Source: Atherix ibis
Taxonomy: Eukaryota; Arthropoda; Insecta; Diptera; Athericidae
Length of the DNA stretch: 64,000 nt
Assembly: GCA_958298945.1 (NCBI GenBank)
Contig: OY282605.1
Span: forward strand, 26,080,811 to 26,144,810
Direction: 5' to 3'
The translations under genes and the position numbers were made by a program. The notes under the pieces are model-generated. The model ran no database searches and was not told the DNA's origin. It saw only the letters and a program-made list of their open reading frames with translations. Positions 33,401-45,290 of this stretch are shown piece by piece. How positions within the stretch are numbered: the stretch's first letter is position 1; each line of letters opens with the position of its first letter.

Positions 33401-36090
33401 AACGAGTTTATAGCTTCTATTTAAATTTGAAATAAAATAATAATTTTTTACAATATTTTTCTTAATAAATAAATTTGTTTTTTGTTTGTTAATTTCTATT
33501 TTTTTTATATATTATTACGAAAGGTTGTAATTATAAAAACTATACTCGTATATAATTCTCTGATTTTTACCATTCAATAATAAATACATTAGGTTATTCC
33601 CACTACATGTTCTAAAGATAAGCTTAAAATTTTTTGGAGAAAAAGTGTTGCATTGAAATAAAAAATAGTATTTGGGTTTTTTTAACACCTTTAAATATTA
33701 ACTTAAAAATTATGTATGGAATATAATATAACATAAATAGGCGCTTCTGGACTTATAGAGATGCCTTTTTTTAACACCCATTTCTGGGGCAATTTGATTG
33801 ATTTGGTTGTTTAGTGATCCGTGGTTGGTTAGCATTGAACTTACTTATCAAGTATCACTACAGGAAGTAATCAGTAGCGGGTTAAACCTAGGGTAGAAGG
33901 GAGTTAATCGATAATACCACTATTTAATATAAGTCGATGTGAATGAAAAAACTTTAGATATCCATTTTTTTTCTTTAGATTAAAGAAAAAATGGATACGC
34001 CTCAACACAAAAATTCTGTTCCATTATATCAAGAATACATTCGTAAGAACGCGCACACTTGCAAAATAACAGAAACGGCGTAAATCAGTAGGGGCCAATT
34101 ATAGAAGTTCAGTATGCGATTGACGTAATTAATGTCCTTTAAAAAAATTTTTATAAATGATGTCATTATGAGTAAATAAATGTATTTTTGAATATTACTG
34201 ATTTTATTGTTTAATGGAATTGTTTTTTTTTAATGTTTCAATAAAACATATTTATTTTATTTATTTATTATAATTTTTAATTTGATATATTTCATTTATT
34301 AAAACAAAATTATAAAGTGGAAGAGCATTAAAATATAAATTGCAAAAAGTGAAAGTATAAATGCATTATTAAAAAACGTTCTCCTAAATTTTCTGCAAAA
34401 AATTTCCTTTTTTTTACCCCCTTTACGTACGAGTATACCGACACTGAACTATTTTCTGATAAACATTGTATTGTCAAAAGTATAAATGTAAAAAAAAAAA
34501 CAAAAGTATGGTACCATTTCATGGAGAATAAATATAATATAAAATGGGACCAATGATACTACCTTGTGGAACTCCGGATAGCGTGTTTTAAAACTCTCCA
34601 AAAGTCTACAAAGTGAAGGTTATTAATATTTTTAAAAAAAATCTTAAACCTAAAATACAACTGCATTTAATATCAGAATATTGTATAAAAAAAATATTGC
34701 CTACCGTTTTGCGAAAATTATATTTCTCTTCAGAATTAGTGAGTTAAGATGCAGAAATTTTCTATTGCCTTTGGAATGTAGAAATTTTCTATTCCAAAAA
34801 ATAGATGTCAGTGGAGGTTATGTCTAGACAAAAAAATCTACAAAAATTTATGCAAGAAGTACGATTTCTCGCCGCTTTGGCAATTATGCAGATAGTACAT
34901 ATGCAAAAATCTGACGTTAGTGCTTAGATTTTTGCATATGTGCTTCTATCCTGTTCAAACCATATATTGACCCAAGTTGTCTTTATTGCTCACCAGAAAC
35001 ACAATTACTCTACGGTGAGGTAATAGTCCTGAAAATGGTCTATTTTGTTCACATAAACCAAGGAATTTAAGTCCAAAATTACACATTATCAATTCCCTGT
35101 AAAAAAAAGTGATCTTGTCTAAAGAGCTTTATGTGCGTTTTTGAAAAATAAAATACGTTTAAGCAGAGATGTTTCTTTTAGATAAATAAATAAATAAAAA
35201 CATCTTGTTTTTTTGGCAAATGTAAATAAAACGAAACTTTTATTTGATATTTAAGAAAATAAATATTATTTATGTAAAAGCTTAGAATATTTTAACATAT
35301 TAAATTGATTGTATGTTAAAAGTATTTTCGAAAGAAAAATTATTTATTACCGTCGGTTATTTTGAGTTGTTACAAGTTATCTACTATCGATTGGTAATCT
35401 TAAGCTTTTCATATGCATTTTTTGTGACCAGATATTATATATATCATCCAGTGCTGGTGAGGAATATGATCTCTGGTCTAAAATTTTACACGGGCTTAAA
35501 AGCAAATCTTTACGCAATGTATTCTGTAAAACGGTTTGGAGAGGATTCTATTTTTGTATTTGACGCCTTTTGGAGGTTCCAGAAGTTTCAGCTTTCCTTT
35601 AGAATAGTTTTTAATTTTTTTCAAAATCTTCTAAAGCATAGCTGAAAGTCTGGTTACTCGAATATTATGTTTTATTTATCTAAAAGCCTGGTTACTCGAA
35701 TAAATCCGATTTGATTTACAAGAATTTTTGTTGAATGTGGTGTGGTAGTTCCCTAAAGTATACAGTGACTTCTGTATATAGTTTAGGTACTAGCACACTA
35801 CAGAAATTATATACACGAGGCTTTGGTAGAATTTGCAGAGCAGATGGGTATGTTGCAAAAGATTGAAATAGGGTAGTTGGATCCAGGAGCTCTGAAATGG
35901 AAGAAATCCTGCTCGCGAAGTAATTCGTGGTCGGGTGGCATTCATGTGAATATGGGATGGTTGATATTATTAAAAAAGAAAGGAGCTTATTTGCGCAGAA
36001 ATCCATCGCTTTGGATGCTGAATAGATTGGTTTATTGATGGTTACCCTATTAGTCGACAACAATGTGTCGCTATTAGTCCAGTCTATATA
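33401..36090. other. Mostly unassigned AT-rich DNA with one tiny jockey fragment
   Basis: A 110-codon frame at 35313-35645 (+) and a 115-codon frame at 35716-36063 (-) have no recognisable motif. A 14-bp string CTGGTTACTCGAAT occurs twice, near 35650 and 35687. Near 34525-34600 a fragment resembles the GSIIGPILY block of the jockey reverse transcriptase on the minus strand. Confidence 0.35.
34525..34600 (-). pseudogene. Tiny jockey reverse-transcriptase fragment
   Basis: On the minus strand the bases read as a degraded PxGSIIGPILY block, the same position as in copies A-E. Flanking sequence shows no further match. Confidence 0.45.
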
Positions 36091-37365
36091 CGAGGGTCGT
36101 TCAATAAGTTCTTAGAAAAAGATGAAAAAAACTGTTTTTTAAAAAAAAAAATTTTTATGTTTCAACATAATCTCCTTTTAGCTCTATACACTTTTCCAAC
36201 CGTTTTTCCAAAATTTTTATCCCGTCCAAAAAATAGGATTTCGGAAGTTCTGCAAAATACTCATCCGTTTGAGAAATGACGTCCTCGTTGGAAGTGAACC
36301 GTCGTCCGCCAAGCCATTTCTTCAGATTGGGGAAAAGAAAATAGTCACTCGGGGCCCAATCTGGTGAATAAGCGGGATGCTGCAACAATTCCATTCTCAA
36401 TTCCACAATTTTGGCCATGGAAACAGCACAGGTGTGCACACGCGCATTGTCCTGATGCAAGAGGATTTTTTTCTTCTTCAGATGGGGGCGTTTCTCTTTG
36501 ATTTCCTCGCTCAACCGTTGCAATAACGACGCGTAATACGCTCCTGTTATTGTTTTTCCTTTTTCCAAGTAGTCGATAAAAATGATGCCCTGCGAATCCC
36601 AAAAGACCGTGGCCATCACCTTGCCGGCCGATGGCACAGTTTTTGCCTTCTTCGGAGCCCGTTCACCCTTGAAAATCCACTGTGATGACTGTCTCTTCGT
36701 ATCTGGAGTGTAGTAGTGTATCCAGGTTTCGTCCACAGTGACATATCGACGAAGGAATTCGGCAGGATTGCGATGAAAGATTGCCAACATAGCCTCAGAG
36801 TCCACTGCACGATTGCGCTTATTCTCCTCTGAGAGCAAACGCGGCACCCATCTTGCCGAAATTTTTTTCACAGACAATTTTTCATGCAAAATTGAAGCGA
36901 CTCTTGTGATATGCCCGTGGCCTCAACTAATTCGCGCACTTTAATTCGCCGACCGTTCAAAATCAGATCGTGGATTTTGTCGATGACTTCAGGAGTAGAC
37001 ACCTCAACTGGGCGTCCTGAACGATGTTCATCTTTTGTGGATGAACGGCCACGTTTAAATTCATTCACCCAATTGTAAACCGTCGCAAACACAGGTGCAG
37101 ATGTGTCATTAACTGCATCCAACTCGGCTTTGATTTCTTTCGGGTGTAAGCCTTTCAAATGGAGATGTTTGATGACAGCCCTAAACTCGCTTTTTTCCAT
37201 TGTTATGCACAAATAAATGTCGTTAAATTTAATCGACAATAGAAATTGACCTACGCTATGGATCGAGCTGAAATTGACAGCTTTCCTGTCAATAATGCTA
37301 CTTACAAAAAAAATCTTTACCGAGCAATTTTTGGGATTTTCTAAGGACTTATTGAACGACCCTCG
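36091..37365 (-). mobile_element. Full-length mariner element flanked by TA
   Basis: Terminal inverted repeats of 29 bp (CGAGGGTCGTTCAATAAGT then YCTTAGAAAA) lie at 36091-36119 and 37337-37365, differing at one base, and TA sits directly outside each. The total of 1,275 bp is typical for mariner. A transposase gene with one frameshift fills it on the minus strand. High similarity of the ends suggests recent insertion. Confidence 0.95.
36155..37200 (-). pseudogene. Mariner transposase with a single frameshift
   Basis: From MEKSEF at 37200 to the stop at 36155 is 1,046 bases, one short of the 1,047 needed for the 348 residues typical of mariners. A single-base deletion near 36898-36905 splits it into an N-terminal HTH part (VIKHLHLKGLHP, then VYNWVNEFKRGRSST and the GRPVEV linker) and a C-terminal catalytic part. 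The latter keeps WVPRLL, VDETWIHYY (first Asp), LHQDNARVHT (second Asp) and YSPDWAPSDYFLF (third Asp, DD34D). All catalytic residues are present, so the frameshift is the only obvious lesion. Several mariner subfamilies share such motifs; I cannot place it beyond family level. Confidence 0.92.
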
Positions 37366-38709
37366 TATTTTCTTATGACTAATTTAGTTAGTTGCCATTC
37401 TGTGAGAAGACGAGGCAGATTGCGGATATCTGTAAGTACTGGTCGACAGAATGTTTCCCCAACTAGATTGTCAGCAATTTTATGTCCTTTAAAATTATTC
37501 ACTATACCATTAATAGCAGTTCGACCCGATTTTTTATGTAATTTTCTAAGCGTCACAGTAATTGATAATTAATTTAATCAAATGTTTACTCAATAACTAC
37601 TCGCAAATGAAAATTATAATACGAGTACTCTAATATAAATTTGCGGTATTCATTGTCTCTATAATATGTAAATATCAATTAGTAAAAAAATAAGTAACTA
37701 AAATTATAATAAATTAAAGAACGACCTATTATTTAAAAAATCTAATTAATTTAGATTGTAGTTTAAATATTATTTTTAAATTATTTTAAATAATGAAAAC
37801 CAAAAAAAAATTATCTTAAATATTTACAAAAAAAAATGTTGTTTCAAAAGATTAATTTTGCATATGAAAAAGTTTTCTAGATTTCCCAATCGGTAGTAAG
37901 TTTTACAGATATTTACAACTACAACATAGTAATAAGCAAATTTGAGCAATAGTATTAATTAGCTTGAAAGGTTGTGGGGAGTAAACATCCAATGAAGTTC
38001 CTCCTGCTAGCGTGTGTTTCTGTTAAGCCTCAGTATTTTAGTAAATCACGCGACCAGTGACGCTTAAGTCTTCGATGGGTATTTCTAGGGAAGGAAGTGG
38101 AGGATAGTTCTTGAACAAGAGGATTATTATGATTGAGGACACGGGAACAGAACGAGATACAGCCACGTCAAAAACAAATGGGATTTTAAGATCACGATAA
38201 ATAACAGTATTGCGAACATAAAAGGGGGCATCGACAATTGTACGGAGTATTTTTGATTGAAGGGATTGGATTCGACGGGAATTAGAAGGCTTAGTAGATC
38301 CCCAGAGTTCTAGTCCGTATGTCCATATGGGTTTCAGTAAGTTATTGTATATCAGTACTTTGCTGTCTATAGTAAGTTTGGAACGTTTGTCTAGAAGTCA
38401 AAGTAGTTTTAGGTAACGTCTTTTTAGTTCTTGTCTTTTAAGTCTTGTATGTGAGTTCCATGTCAAGCGTTTGTCTAAGTGCAGTCCTAGGTATCGAGCT
38501 TCGGTGTGTTGAGGTATGGCACTGCCATTAACGTATATGGGAGGGCATGACTCACGACGGAGAGTGAAAGTTACCTGGGTAGATTTACGTTCATTGACTT
38601 TTATTCTCCACCTAGTAAACCAGTTCTGGAGGTTTTGGATTTGGATTTGGAGAGTTTCGGAAGCATGTTGGGGATTTTCGCTAGATGCAAGGCAGGCCGT
38701 ATCATCGGG

Positions 38710-39243
38710 TTACGTAGAAAAGAAGATATTAGGGCAAATTGGGATATCGGATGTGTAAATGTTGTAGAGGATGGGTCCAAGTATGCTACCCTGAGGAACC
38801 CCAGCCAATATCGGAGAGATATTGGAGAGTTCGTTGGATTCATTTACTTGGAAGTGTCGGTTGGAAAGGAATGATCTTAGGACTAGGAAATACGTGGAAG
38901 GAATGAACCTCTTGAGTTTCCAGAGTAGACCCCGGTGCCAAACTCTATCAAAGGCTTGACTTATATCAAGAAAGACACCGGGACAGTACTCTTTTCTTTC
39001 TAAAGAGGATGCAATGAAATCGACAACTCGATGACACTGCTGGGTAGTGAAGTGTTCGGCGCGGAAACCAAATTGGTGATTAGGAATAAAATTTGAAGAT
39101 TCGAGTAGAGGATGTAAGCTGCGAAGGAGGATTTTTTCAAAGAATTTTGAGAGTATTGGAAGGAGACTTATTGGCCTGTAGAAAGTGAGGCGGTTTATTG
39201 GTTTATTGGGCTTAGGTATCATTTTAATGATGGGAAATTTCAA
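38710..39243 (-). pseudogene. Jockey reverse transcriptase (partial ORF2)
   Basis: An open stretch of 177 codons holds the core reverse-transcriptase motifs. KMIPKPNKPINR begins the fingers, FLDISQAFDRVWH holds the first catalytic Asp, and VPQGSILGPILYN is the conserved PQG block. The frame ends just before the YADD catalytic box. Upstream, codons at 39322-39753 (TATLTKNRTLW) encode the linker in another segment after a stop near 39244-39321. It would copy the element RNA at a nicked target, but this copy is broken. Confidence 0.85.
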
Positions 39244-39827
39244 GAGGATTGGGAAATGTGTTGTTCTAAGGATGGAGTTATATATTGTGGCAAGGAAAAC
39301 TATTGCTCTTTTAGGCAGTTGTTAGAGTATATTGGAGGTAATCAGATCATAGCCAAGAGCTTTATTTTTGGGAAGGAGCTTGATTAAATTGGTAGCTTTG
39401 GAAGGAGTGATTGCCTTAGGGGGAAGACTCAAGGGTAAATGAATGGATAGTTCCGTCTCGATTGTTGTGCAATGAGTCCTGTCTAATATGTCCTCATGTG
39501 GAGTAAATGTTTGTGCAAGGTGTTCAGCAAACGCGTCTGCTTTATGTTTGTCCGTTTTGGTCCAGGTTCCGTCAGTTTTTCGTAAAGGGTGCTTTGTTCT
39601 TCTATAAGATAGTATTTGTCTTGTAGCAGTCCACAAAGTTCTGTTTTTCGTTAGAGTTGCAGTGTAGTTTCTAAAACGTTCTGTATTGTATTTAGTTCTT
39701 TTTGCAGTTTGTTCAGTTTGGTTTTGTCGCTGGGCATTCTTGTATGTTGCCAATGAGCTCTTGCTTTTCGTTTTTCTGCAATAAGACGCCTAATTGTAAA
39801 TGGTTGAATTGTCAGGTTTTCGAGTTT

Positions 39828-40097
39828 TTACTTTTTTTGCGAAAAGGCTGTAGCGTTTTGTAATAAACATGTAAACTTGTGTACCACGTCATCTACTTCT
39901 AGTTCTATTTTTAAGCTTTGTCGTAAGTCTAAGTGCTTGTGAATATATTGTTTGAATAATTCCCAATCTATTGGTCCATTAATAAGTTTCAGCGCATTGA
40001 ATTTTAGAGTAGATTGGGAATCGAGAACTAGTAGAACAGGGCGATGATCGGAGTTAAGATCTAAAAGTGAATTAACATTAATGTTGGAAGAATTCAT
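39828..40097 (-). pseudogene. C-terminal piece of the jockey APE-type endonuclease
   Basis: The minus strand reads LLDLNSDHRPVLLVLDSQ, containing the SDH motif of the endonuclease active site that nicks target DNA in jockey-clade elements. Residues before this motif are missing because the copy is 5'-truncated near 40130. Confidence 0.8.
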
Positions 40098-40130
40098 GGG
40101 ACTTAAAATAGCCGACGGTAGATGGTCATT

Positions 40131-41845
40131 TCCGTTTCGAAAATAAATTTTATAAGCAAATAATTTAATATATAAAAATGTTTTAAATTTTTACATGCAA
40201 AAAAAATACAATTTAATTAAATATTAAATTTCAAAATTTCAGTTTTTCGCATATTTGTTAAAAAAGAAAAAAATTTCCATCAAAACAAATCGTTCAAAAC
40301 TTCTGTTCCAAATTTCTGAATTAATCCAATAAATTTGATAAAACTTTTATGATAAAATGCTTATTATATTTTTATTCTAATTAAGTTTGCATATAAAATG
40401 AATTTATCAATAGCAAAAAAGTTAAATAAAATGATTTTTAAAATATTTAATTTTTATTATAAATAAAAAAATATTTTCTACGAGCACGAGCGAACAAATA
40501 ATCTTTTGAAATTTTATTCAGATAAAATATCTGAACATATGATAAAAGCTATCATTTTACTATCACGATAAAATTAAGTTATTTGGATGGGATTATAGAT
40601 ACTGATAACAAAACGAAGTTCGGCATAAAGAAATTGTGCATTAGCTTCTGAATAAAGATAAATTCCAAAAGTCTAAAGAAAATTTTCACAAATTAATATA
40701 AATTTTAGTTCAGTTGAAATTTTCTTCTCTTCTTTTTTTTTTGCTTCTTATTCATTATTATTAATATATTTTTTTGTTCCATTAAGCATATCTATTTAAT
40801 ATGATTTCATTCAAATTATATTTTATAATTTACTATTCATAACTGAAAGAGTCTAATTTGTTTGGTTTAAATTTATCAAATTTGTCCACGAATATTATAT
40901 CCCCCAACTGACCGATGTACCTCTTGACCAAACTAATATAAAATAATACAATAAATAAATTTAAGCATAAATATTCAATAAAAAAAATAATAATAATAAA
41001 TTTTTATTAAACTAATAATAATATTATGTTGGGTGTGGTCTGTTATGAAATTTATTTGACTTTTCTGAAAGGAGTTCATTTCCATACTGATTTAATTTAA
41101 CATAATGGAAATTTTTACAATCAAATTGGGAGAAAAAAAATGTATATTTATATAAATTATGATGGAAATTTTCATTTGGTTATTATTATTTATGAGAGAA
41201 TAGAAAAAATTAAATCAATATGGAAAAATTCATAACTTTGAAGAAATAGACTTAAAATGATCAGCAAACATTTTAGAAAAATCTTGGCCGAACATGGTAA
41301 ATTTTTATTGTAATTTTTCATTTTTATTTATTATTATTATTTGTTGTATAAAAGAATATTATTACCATATGTTAAAATCCATATTTAAACTGTTATGTAC
41401 TATAATTATATTAAATTGAAAGAAAGAAAATCGTTTATTAGGAAATTTTAGTAAAATTATTTTTAAAAAATTCCATTTGAGAATTTTTTTTTTAAATTGT
41501 CTATCGATTAAATCATCATCGAATAAATTTGAGAAAATTGGCTGTTAATACACGTATACGTGTATGCCAAAGACGATTGACCAAATTTCAATCCGGTAAT
41601 AGGAATCCTTGAAAATAAGCAGATTAGTAACCAATTAGAAATCAATCCCAAGTATAAGAATCCTGCTGTCGCGTACATATTTGAGGTAAGTTAAAAAACA
41701 GTTAGCAGACATTTAAACATCCTTGGTTGTGATGTTTGGTTTTAATTTATTGGAGCAGAATTCAATTTGTAGTTCATTATGAAAACATTGTGAAATGGAG
41801 CGTTTTATAGAACGGATAGTTACTAATGACAAAAAACGGATAGTA
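40131..41845. other. AT-rich stretch, nothing recognised
   Basis: No coding-like frame, transposon motif or RNA gene recognised. Confidence 0.5.
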
Positions 41846-43130
41846 CCAGGTGTATAAGCTTAAATCCGCTATTATTTAGTCAAAAAAAACACATGTTTTT
41901 TTCATAGAAAAAAAAAACAAATTTATTCAGAGTACTTGCCCTCGCTAGCTATACATTTTTCCCATCTCTCGGGCAATTTGTGGATAACACGCCAAAAAAA
42001 TTCCTTTTCTTTCGAGGCAAACCACTCATCAAGTTATTTTCGGACGTGTTCGTAAGAATCAAAGTGCTGCTCAGCGAGCACGTGGCCCATCGACAAAAAC
42101 AAGTGGTAGTCGGAAGGGGCCAGGTCTGGTAAATAAGCGGGATGGGGTACCACCTCCCAGTTGAGTGTCTCCAAGTAGTTTCGGACCATTTTTGACGTGT
42201 GCGATGGTGCGTTGCCGTGGAGGGAATTCAGCTTGTCATGTCTTTGTTCATCATCCGTCCTTTTTTCACGCAGAGCACTATGCAATTTGATCAGATGTTG
42301 GTGGTAGCGATAGGCATTGACAGTTTCACCAGGTTCCAACATCTCATAGTAGACGATACCCTGCTGATCCCACCAAACGCACAGCAACGTCTTCCGTCCG
42401 AAAATATTTTGGTCTTGGGCAAAACGTTGATGGTTGCTGGGATGAACCCACGATTTCTTGAGTCTAAGATTCTCGAAATATATCCACTTTTTATCGCTTA
42501 TCACACTCCGATGCAAGAACGACTTTCTTTTTTGTCTGGCGAGCAAAATTTTGCCTGCGTTTTGACGTCGCTCCATCTGCCTATTGTCCAATTCATGCGG
42601 CACCCATTTTCCGATCTTTTCAATCTTTCCCATAGCAAGCAGACGCTTGGAAATGGCTGGTTGAGTAACACCTAATTGTTCCGCGAATATTTTTTGCGAT
42701 TGGGTATCGTCTTCGTCCAAAATAGCCTTCAATTCATGGTCATCAATCTTTCTAGGCCGATTTTCACGCTTCTTGTCCCACAAGTCAAAATTGCTGTCTT
42801 TGAACCGACTAAACCAATCTCAGCACGTTGTTTCCGATAAAGAACTGTCACCATAGGCCTCCACAAGCATTCGATACGATTCGGCAACCGATTTCTTTAA
42901 ATTAAAGCAGAAAAGCAGAGCTTCCCGCATATGCTCTCTTTCTAGCACAAAACTAGACATGATTAGAAAAAGAAAAATGTATGTTGTTGTACGAAATTGC
43001 TGACAATGTGCACTGATTAATGTTGAAAAATGTCAAACTCATAAAAAAAAGTATGGGATGCCCGTGGTAGCTTAATACGGTCACTCACGCCATCTATACC
43101 CAAACAGCGGATTTAAGCTTATACCTCTGG
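41846..43130 (-). mobile_element. Full-length mauritiana-type mariner flanked by TA
   Basis: Terminal inverted repeats of about 25 bp (CCAGGTGTATAAGCTTAAAT at the left, its near-complement ATTTAAGCTTATACCTCTGG at the right) are bounded by TA at 41844-41845 and 43131-43132. The 1,285-bp length and a Mos1-like gene of the expected size identify the family. The degenerate copy at 17206-18412 is a relative. Confidence 0.93.
41923..42960 (-). pseudogene. Mos1-like transposase, full length but with two stops and a lost catalytic Asp
   Basis: The ATG at 42960 and stop at 41923 give 345 codons plus stop, the same length as Mos1, with no frameshift. It has MSSFVLERE, the HTH region, the linker, WVPHELDNRQMERR, RKSFLHR and DKKW (first Asp kept in an altered motif). 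The second catalytic Asp is Gly (LHGNAPSHT, codon GGC), and the third is kept in LAPSDYHLF. Stops lie at codon 47 (42820-42822) and codon 309 (42034-42036). The last 37 codons, ending EGKYSE, remain readable after the second stop. The loss of the metal-binding Asp shows it could not act even without the stops. Confidence 0.92.
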
Positions 43131-43600
43131 TATAAAATAATTTCCGACAAAAGAGATTGTTGGGCAAGTAAGCAGAAAAGCAGCTTATAACTGTACAAGT
43201 CGCTTTTTTTTAATGACAGTTCTTAATTTGTTTATTCAGGAACAGAGGCTCTCTTAATTTATTGTCTAGTTTTATGTAAAAAGCTCATAGTATAAAAAAA
43301 TACTCTTCTAATCCCAAAACATTTGGACAAAAGCTGCTGCAGCTTTGATGGCATATTTTTCCAGACTCAACTTAAATCTTCTGACTACTATTTGTTCCGA
43401 TTCTTGCACAACTCGCTTTATGGTAGAAACTTGCACGGTCTTGAGGACTAACAAAGATACCTAGACGAATTATTTGCTCAGAAAAATAATAACCTCCAGA
43501 AGGAATGTATTATAAGGCTCTGAAAGAGAATCATTATAACTAAAAAATAAAAATATTTTAATAAAAATAAATAATAAAAATATCATTATTATCAGCACTC
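43131..43600. other. Unassigned stretch
   Basis: AT-rich DNA. A minus-strand run near 43310-43450 (STIKRVVQESEQ) has some coding flavour but no recognised family. Confidence 0.3.
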
Positions 43601-44010
43601 TGGAATTACTGAAGACTTCTCTTCCACATAACTTATACGTTAGTCCCTTGTTGACGTGCTGTAAAAGCTTCAACCTCCTCCGGTAACTACATGAGCCTAT
43701 AAAGCATAATAAGTAAAGTTGCGTTTTTGTAGTGCGTTACGAAAAATTGAACAGCGAAATTTGGAGGAACGATGTTCTATCAAATTTAGGGTTAAGTTTC
43801 GTGAATCCCCAAAATTGACTTAAGACAAGTTCCAATGAGCCTATTGGGAATATTACTCATCAAGAATGCAAGTTTTTCTTTGAAAAAGAGCATTTTAAGA
43901 GAGCCGTAAGGCAGCGGAAGATAAACCTCGCTCAAGAAGTTCTTCAAAATTAAAAACTGATGAAAATGTGGAACGCATGAGGGCTCTTGTGAACTCCTTA
44001 ACAGGGTTTT
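43600..44010 (+). pseudogene. Mariner-type HTH relic with leader, second locus
   Basis: The segment ATAATAAGTAAAGTTGCG... then GTGCGTTACGAAAAATTGAA matches the leader at 59650-59710. It continues with an HTH start (EERCSIKFRVKFRES) and a linker piece KTDENVERMRALVNS near 43950-44000. Then similarity stops. The catalytic domain is absent. Confidence 0.6.
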
Positions 44011-44065
44011 TTGCGTCAAAACGGACAATGCAGACACTCGGGGGCTCCTCCACAACAACGCCCCA

Positions 44066-44176
44066 TGTCATAAGGCCATCTTCATCAATGAATTTTCATA
44101 ATAAGTGTCATAAGACCATCTTCATCAATGAATTTTTAACGACAGTGCCATAAGACCATCTCCATCAACGAAGTTT
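44066..44176. repeat. Short tandem repeat, 40-bp unit, about three copies
   Basis: The word CATAAGACCATCTTCATCAA occurs at 44069 (one mismatch), 44109 and 44149 (two mismatches), an exact 40-bp period. Confidence 0.85.
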
Positions 44177-44429
44177 TTTATTTAGCAAAAACAGATTTTT
44201 GTGGTTCTTTAGCTTACCTGAGATAAAAAAAAACATTTGTGTCAATAACATCCGAACGAGTTTAATCGATTAGTATAACTCTTTTCATTGCAGATATCCT
44301 ACACCCTAAAATGCCTTTCCAAATTCTCCTTTTTAATTTGCTAAACTCAATTTTTGAAAAAAAAGTCCTGATCCGTCAAATGTATTCGTCAGAGTACTGC
44401 GTTAAATTTGTTGCATCGATGTGAGTATT

Positions 44430-45290
44430 AGGACGAACTCCTTCAGGCATGTAGAAATATCGGTAATAAAAACGCATCTGGGCTCAATGCCATACCCCTT
44501 GTTGTGCTCACAGCAGCTGTCGCGGCGCATACAAATTTATTTTTAGAAGTGTTTAATACCTGCCTGAGTGTGGTGTTATTTTTTTCGCAACTTTCGAAGA
44601 GGACACGCCTTGTACTACAATCAAAGGGAAGGGGTTGATTCTCAATACGGTAGTTAAAATCTTCGAACATATAATATGCAATCGATTGGAGAAACTCACC
44701 AAGGGGCAGAAAGGGGTTATTTGAAGCCTAATTAGTTGCTATTGATTTCATCGTTGGCACGGCGCGTAAAGCTATCGAGATCTAAAGGTGGAGAAGAGGC
44801 GCCATAAAGTACTCCATTATCCTAACCCTTGATTTGAAGAATGCCTTCAACTCAGCGAAATGGAATTATATCCTTGACGCACTGGGCTCAATTGGGTATT
44901 CCCGAATACATTACCAGAATAATAGGAGACTACCTGAGCAGTAGAATTCTTTTGTACAGGACGAGCTGTGGGGAGAGATCGTACAGGATCACGAAGGGTT
45001 TTTCGCAGGGCTCGGTTCGTAATGTATGATGTTATTCTCAGGCTCCATATCCCAGAGTAGGCAAGAATCATTGCATTCGCCGATGATGTTGCTGTAGTTG
45101 TAGTTGCAAAATGTGTAAAAGACATAGAACAGATCTGTAATGAGACTTCTGCTTCAGTTCGAAGTTGGCTTCTGGCTGCCGGTCTCAGGCTTGCGGGCTA
45201 TAAAACGAAGACAGTTCTTACCACAGGCAGGAAGAGTAGAGAGAGTATCACTATTAGGCTTGGCGAACATTATGTGATCTCGGGAACATC
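44430..45290 (+). pseudogene. R1-like reverse transcriptase relic, upstream copy
   Basis: Plus-strand pieces in shifting frames match the R1-type ORF2. They include a PIPLVVLTAAVAAH / NLFLEVFNTCL block near 44490-44560, ILTLDLKNAFNSAKW near 44815-44865 (first catalytic Asp) and FADDVAVVVVAK-like bases near 45075-45110. Frames are broken at least four times. It abuts the better copy that begins at about 45290, so two fragments of the same kind of element are stacked head to tail. Confidence 0.75.

Larger units (their letters stand above)
37900..40130 (-). mobile_element. Jockey-clade retrotransposon copy C
   Basis: The copy is about 2.2 kb, 5'-truncated within the endonuclease domain. The minus strand encodes, from 40097 downward, LDLNSDHRPVLLVLD (the SDH motif of the APE-type endonuclease), then a linker with NYTATLTKNRTLWTATRQIL. 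The reverse transcriptase follows (KPNKPINRLTFYRPISLLP, HQFGFRAEHFTTQQCHR, YCPGVFLDISQAFDRVWH, GVPQGSILGPILYNIYTSD). A frame break occurs near 38710 where YADD is expected; the C-terminal part continues in other frames. It closely matches copy E (62505-64000). Confidence 0.93.

Noticed and set aside
35313..35645. A 110-codon plus-strand frame
   Set aside because: Phe/Tyr-rich in AT-rich DNA, with no motif, splice context or family likeness; probably chance.
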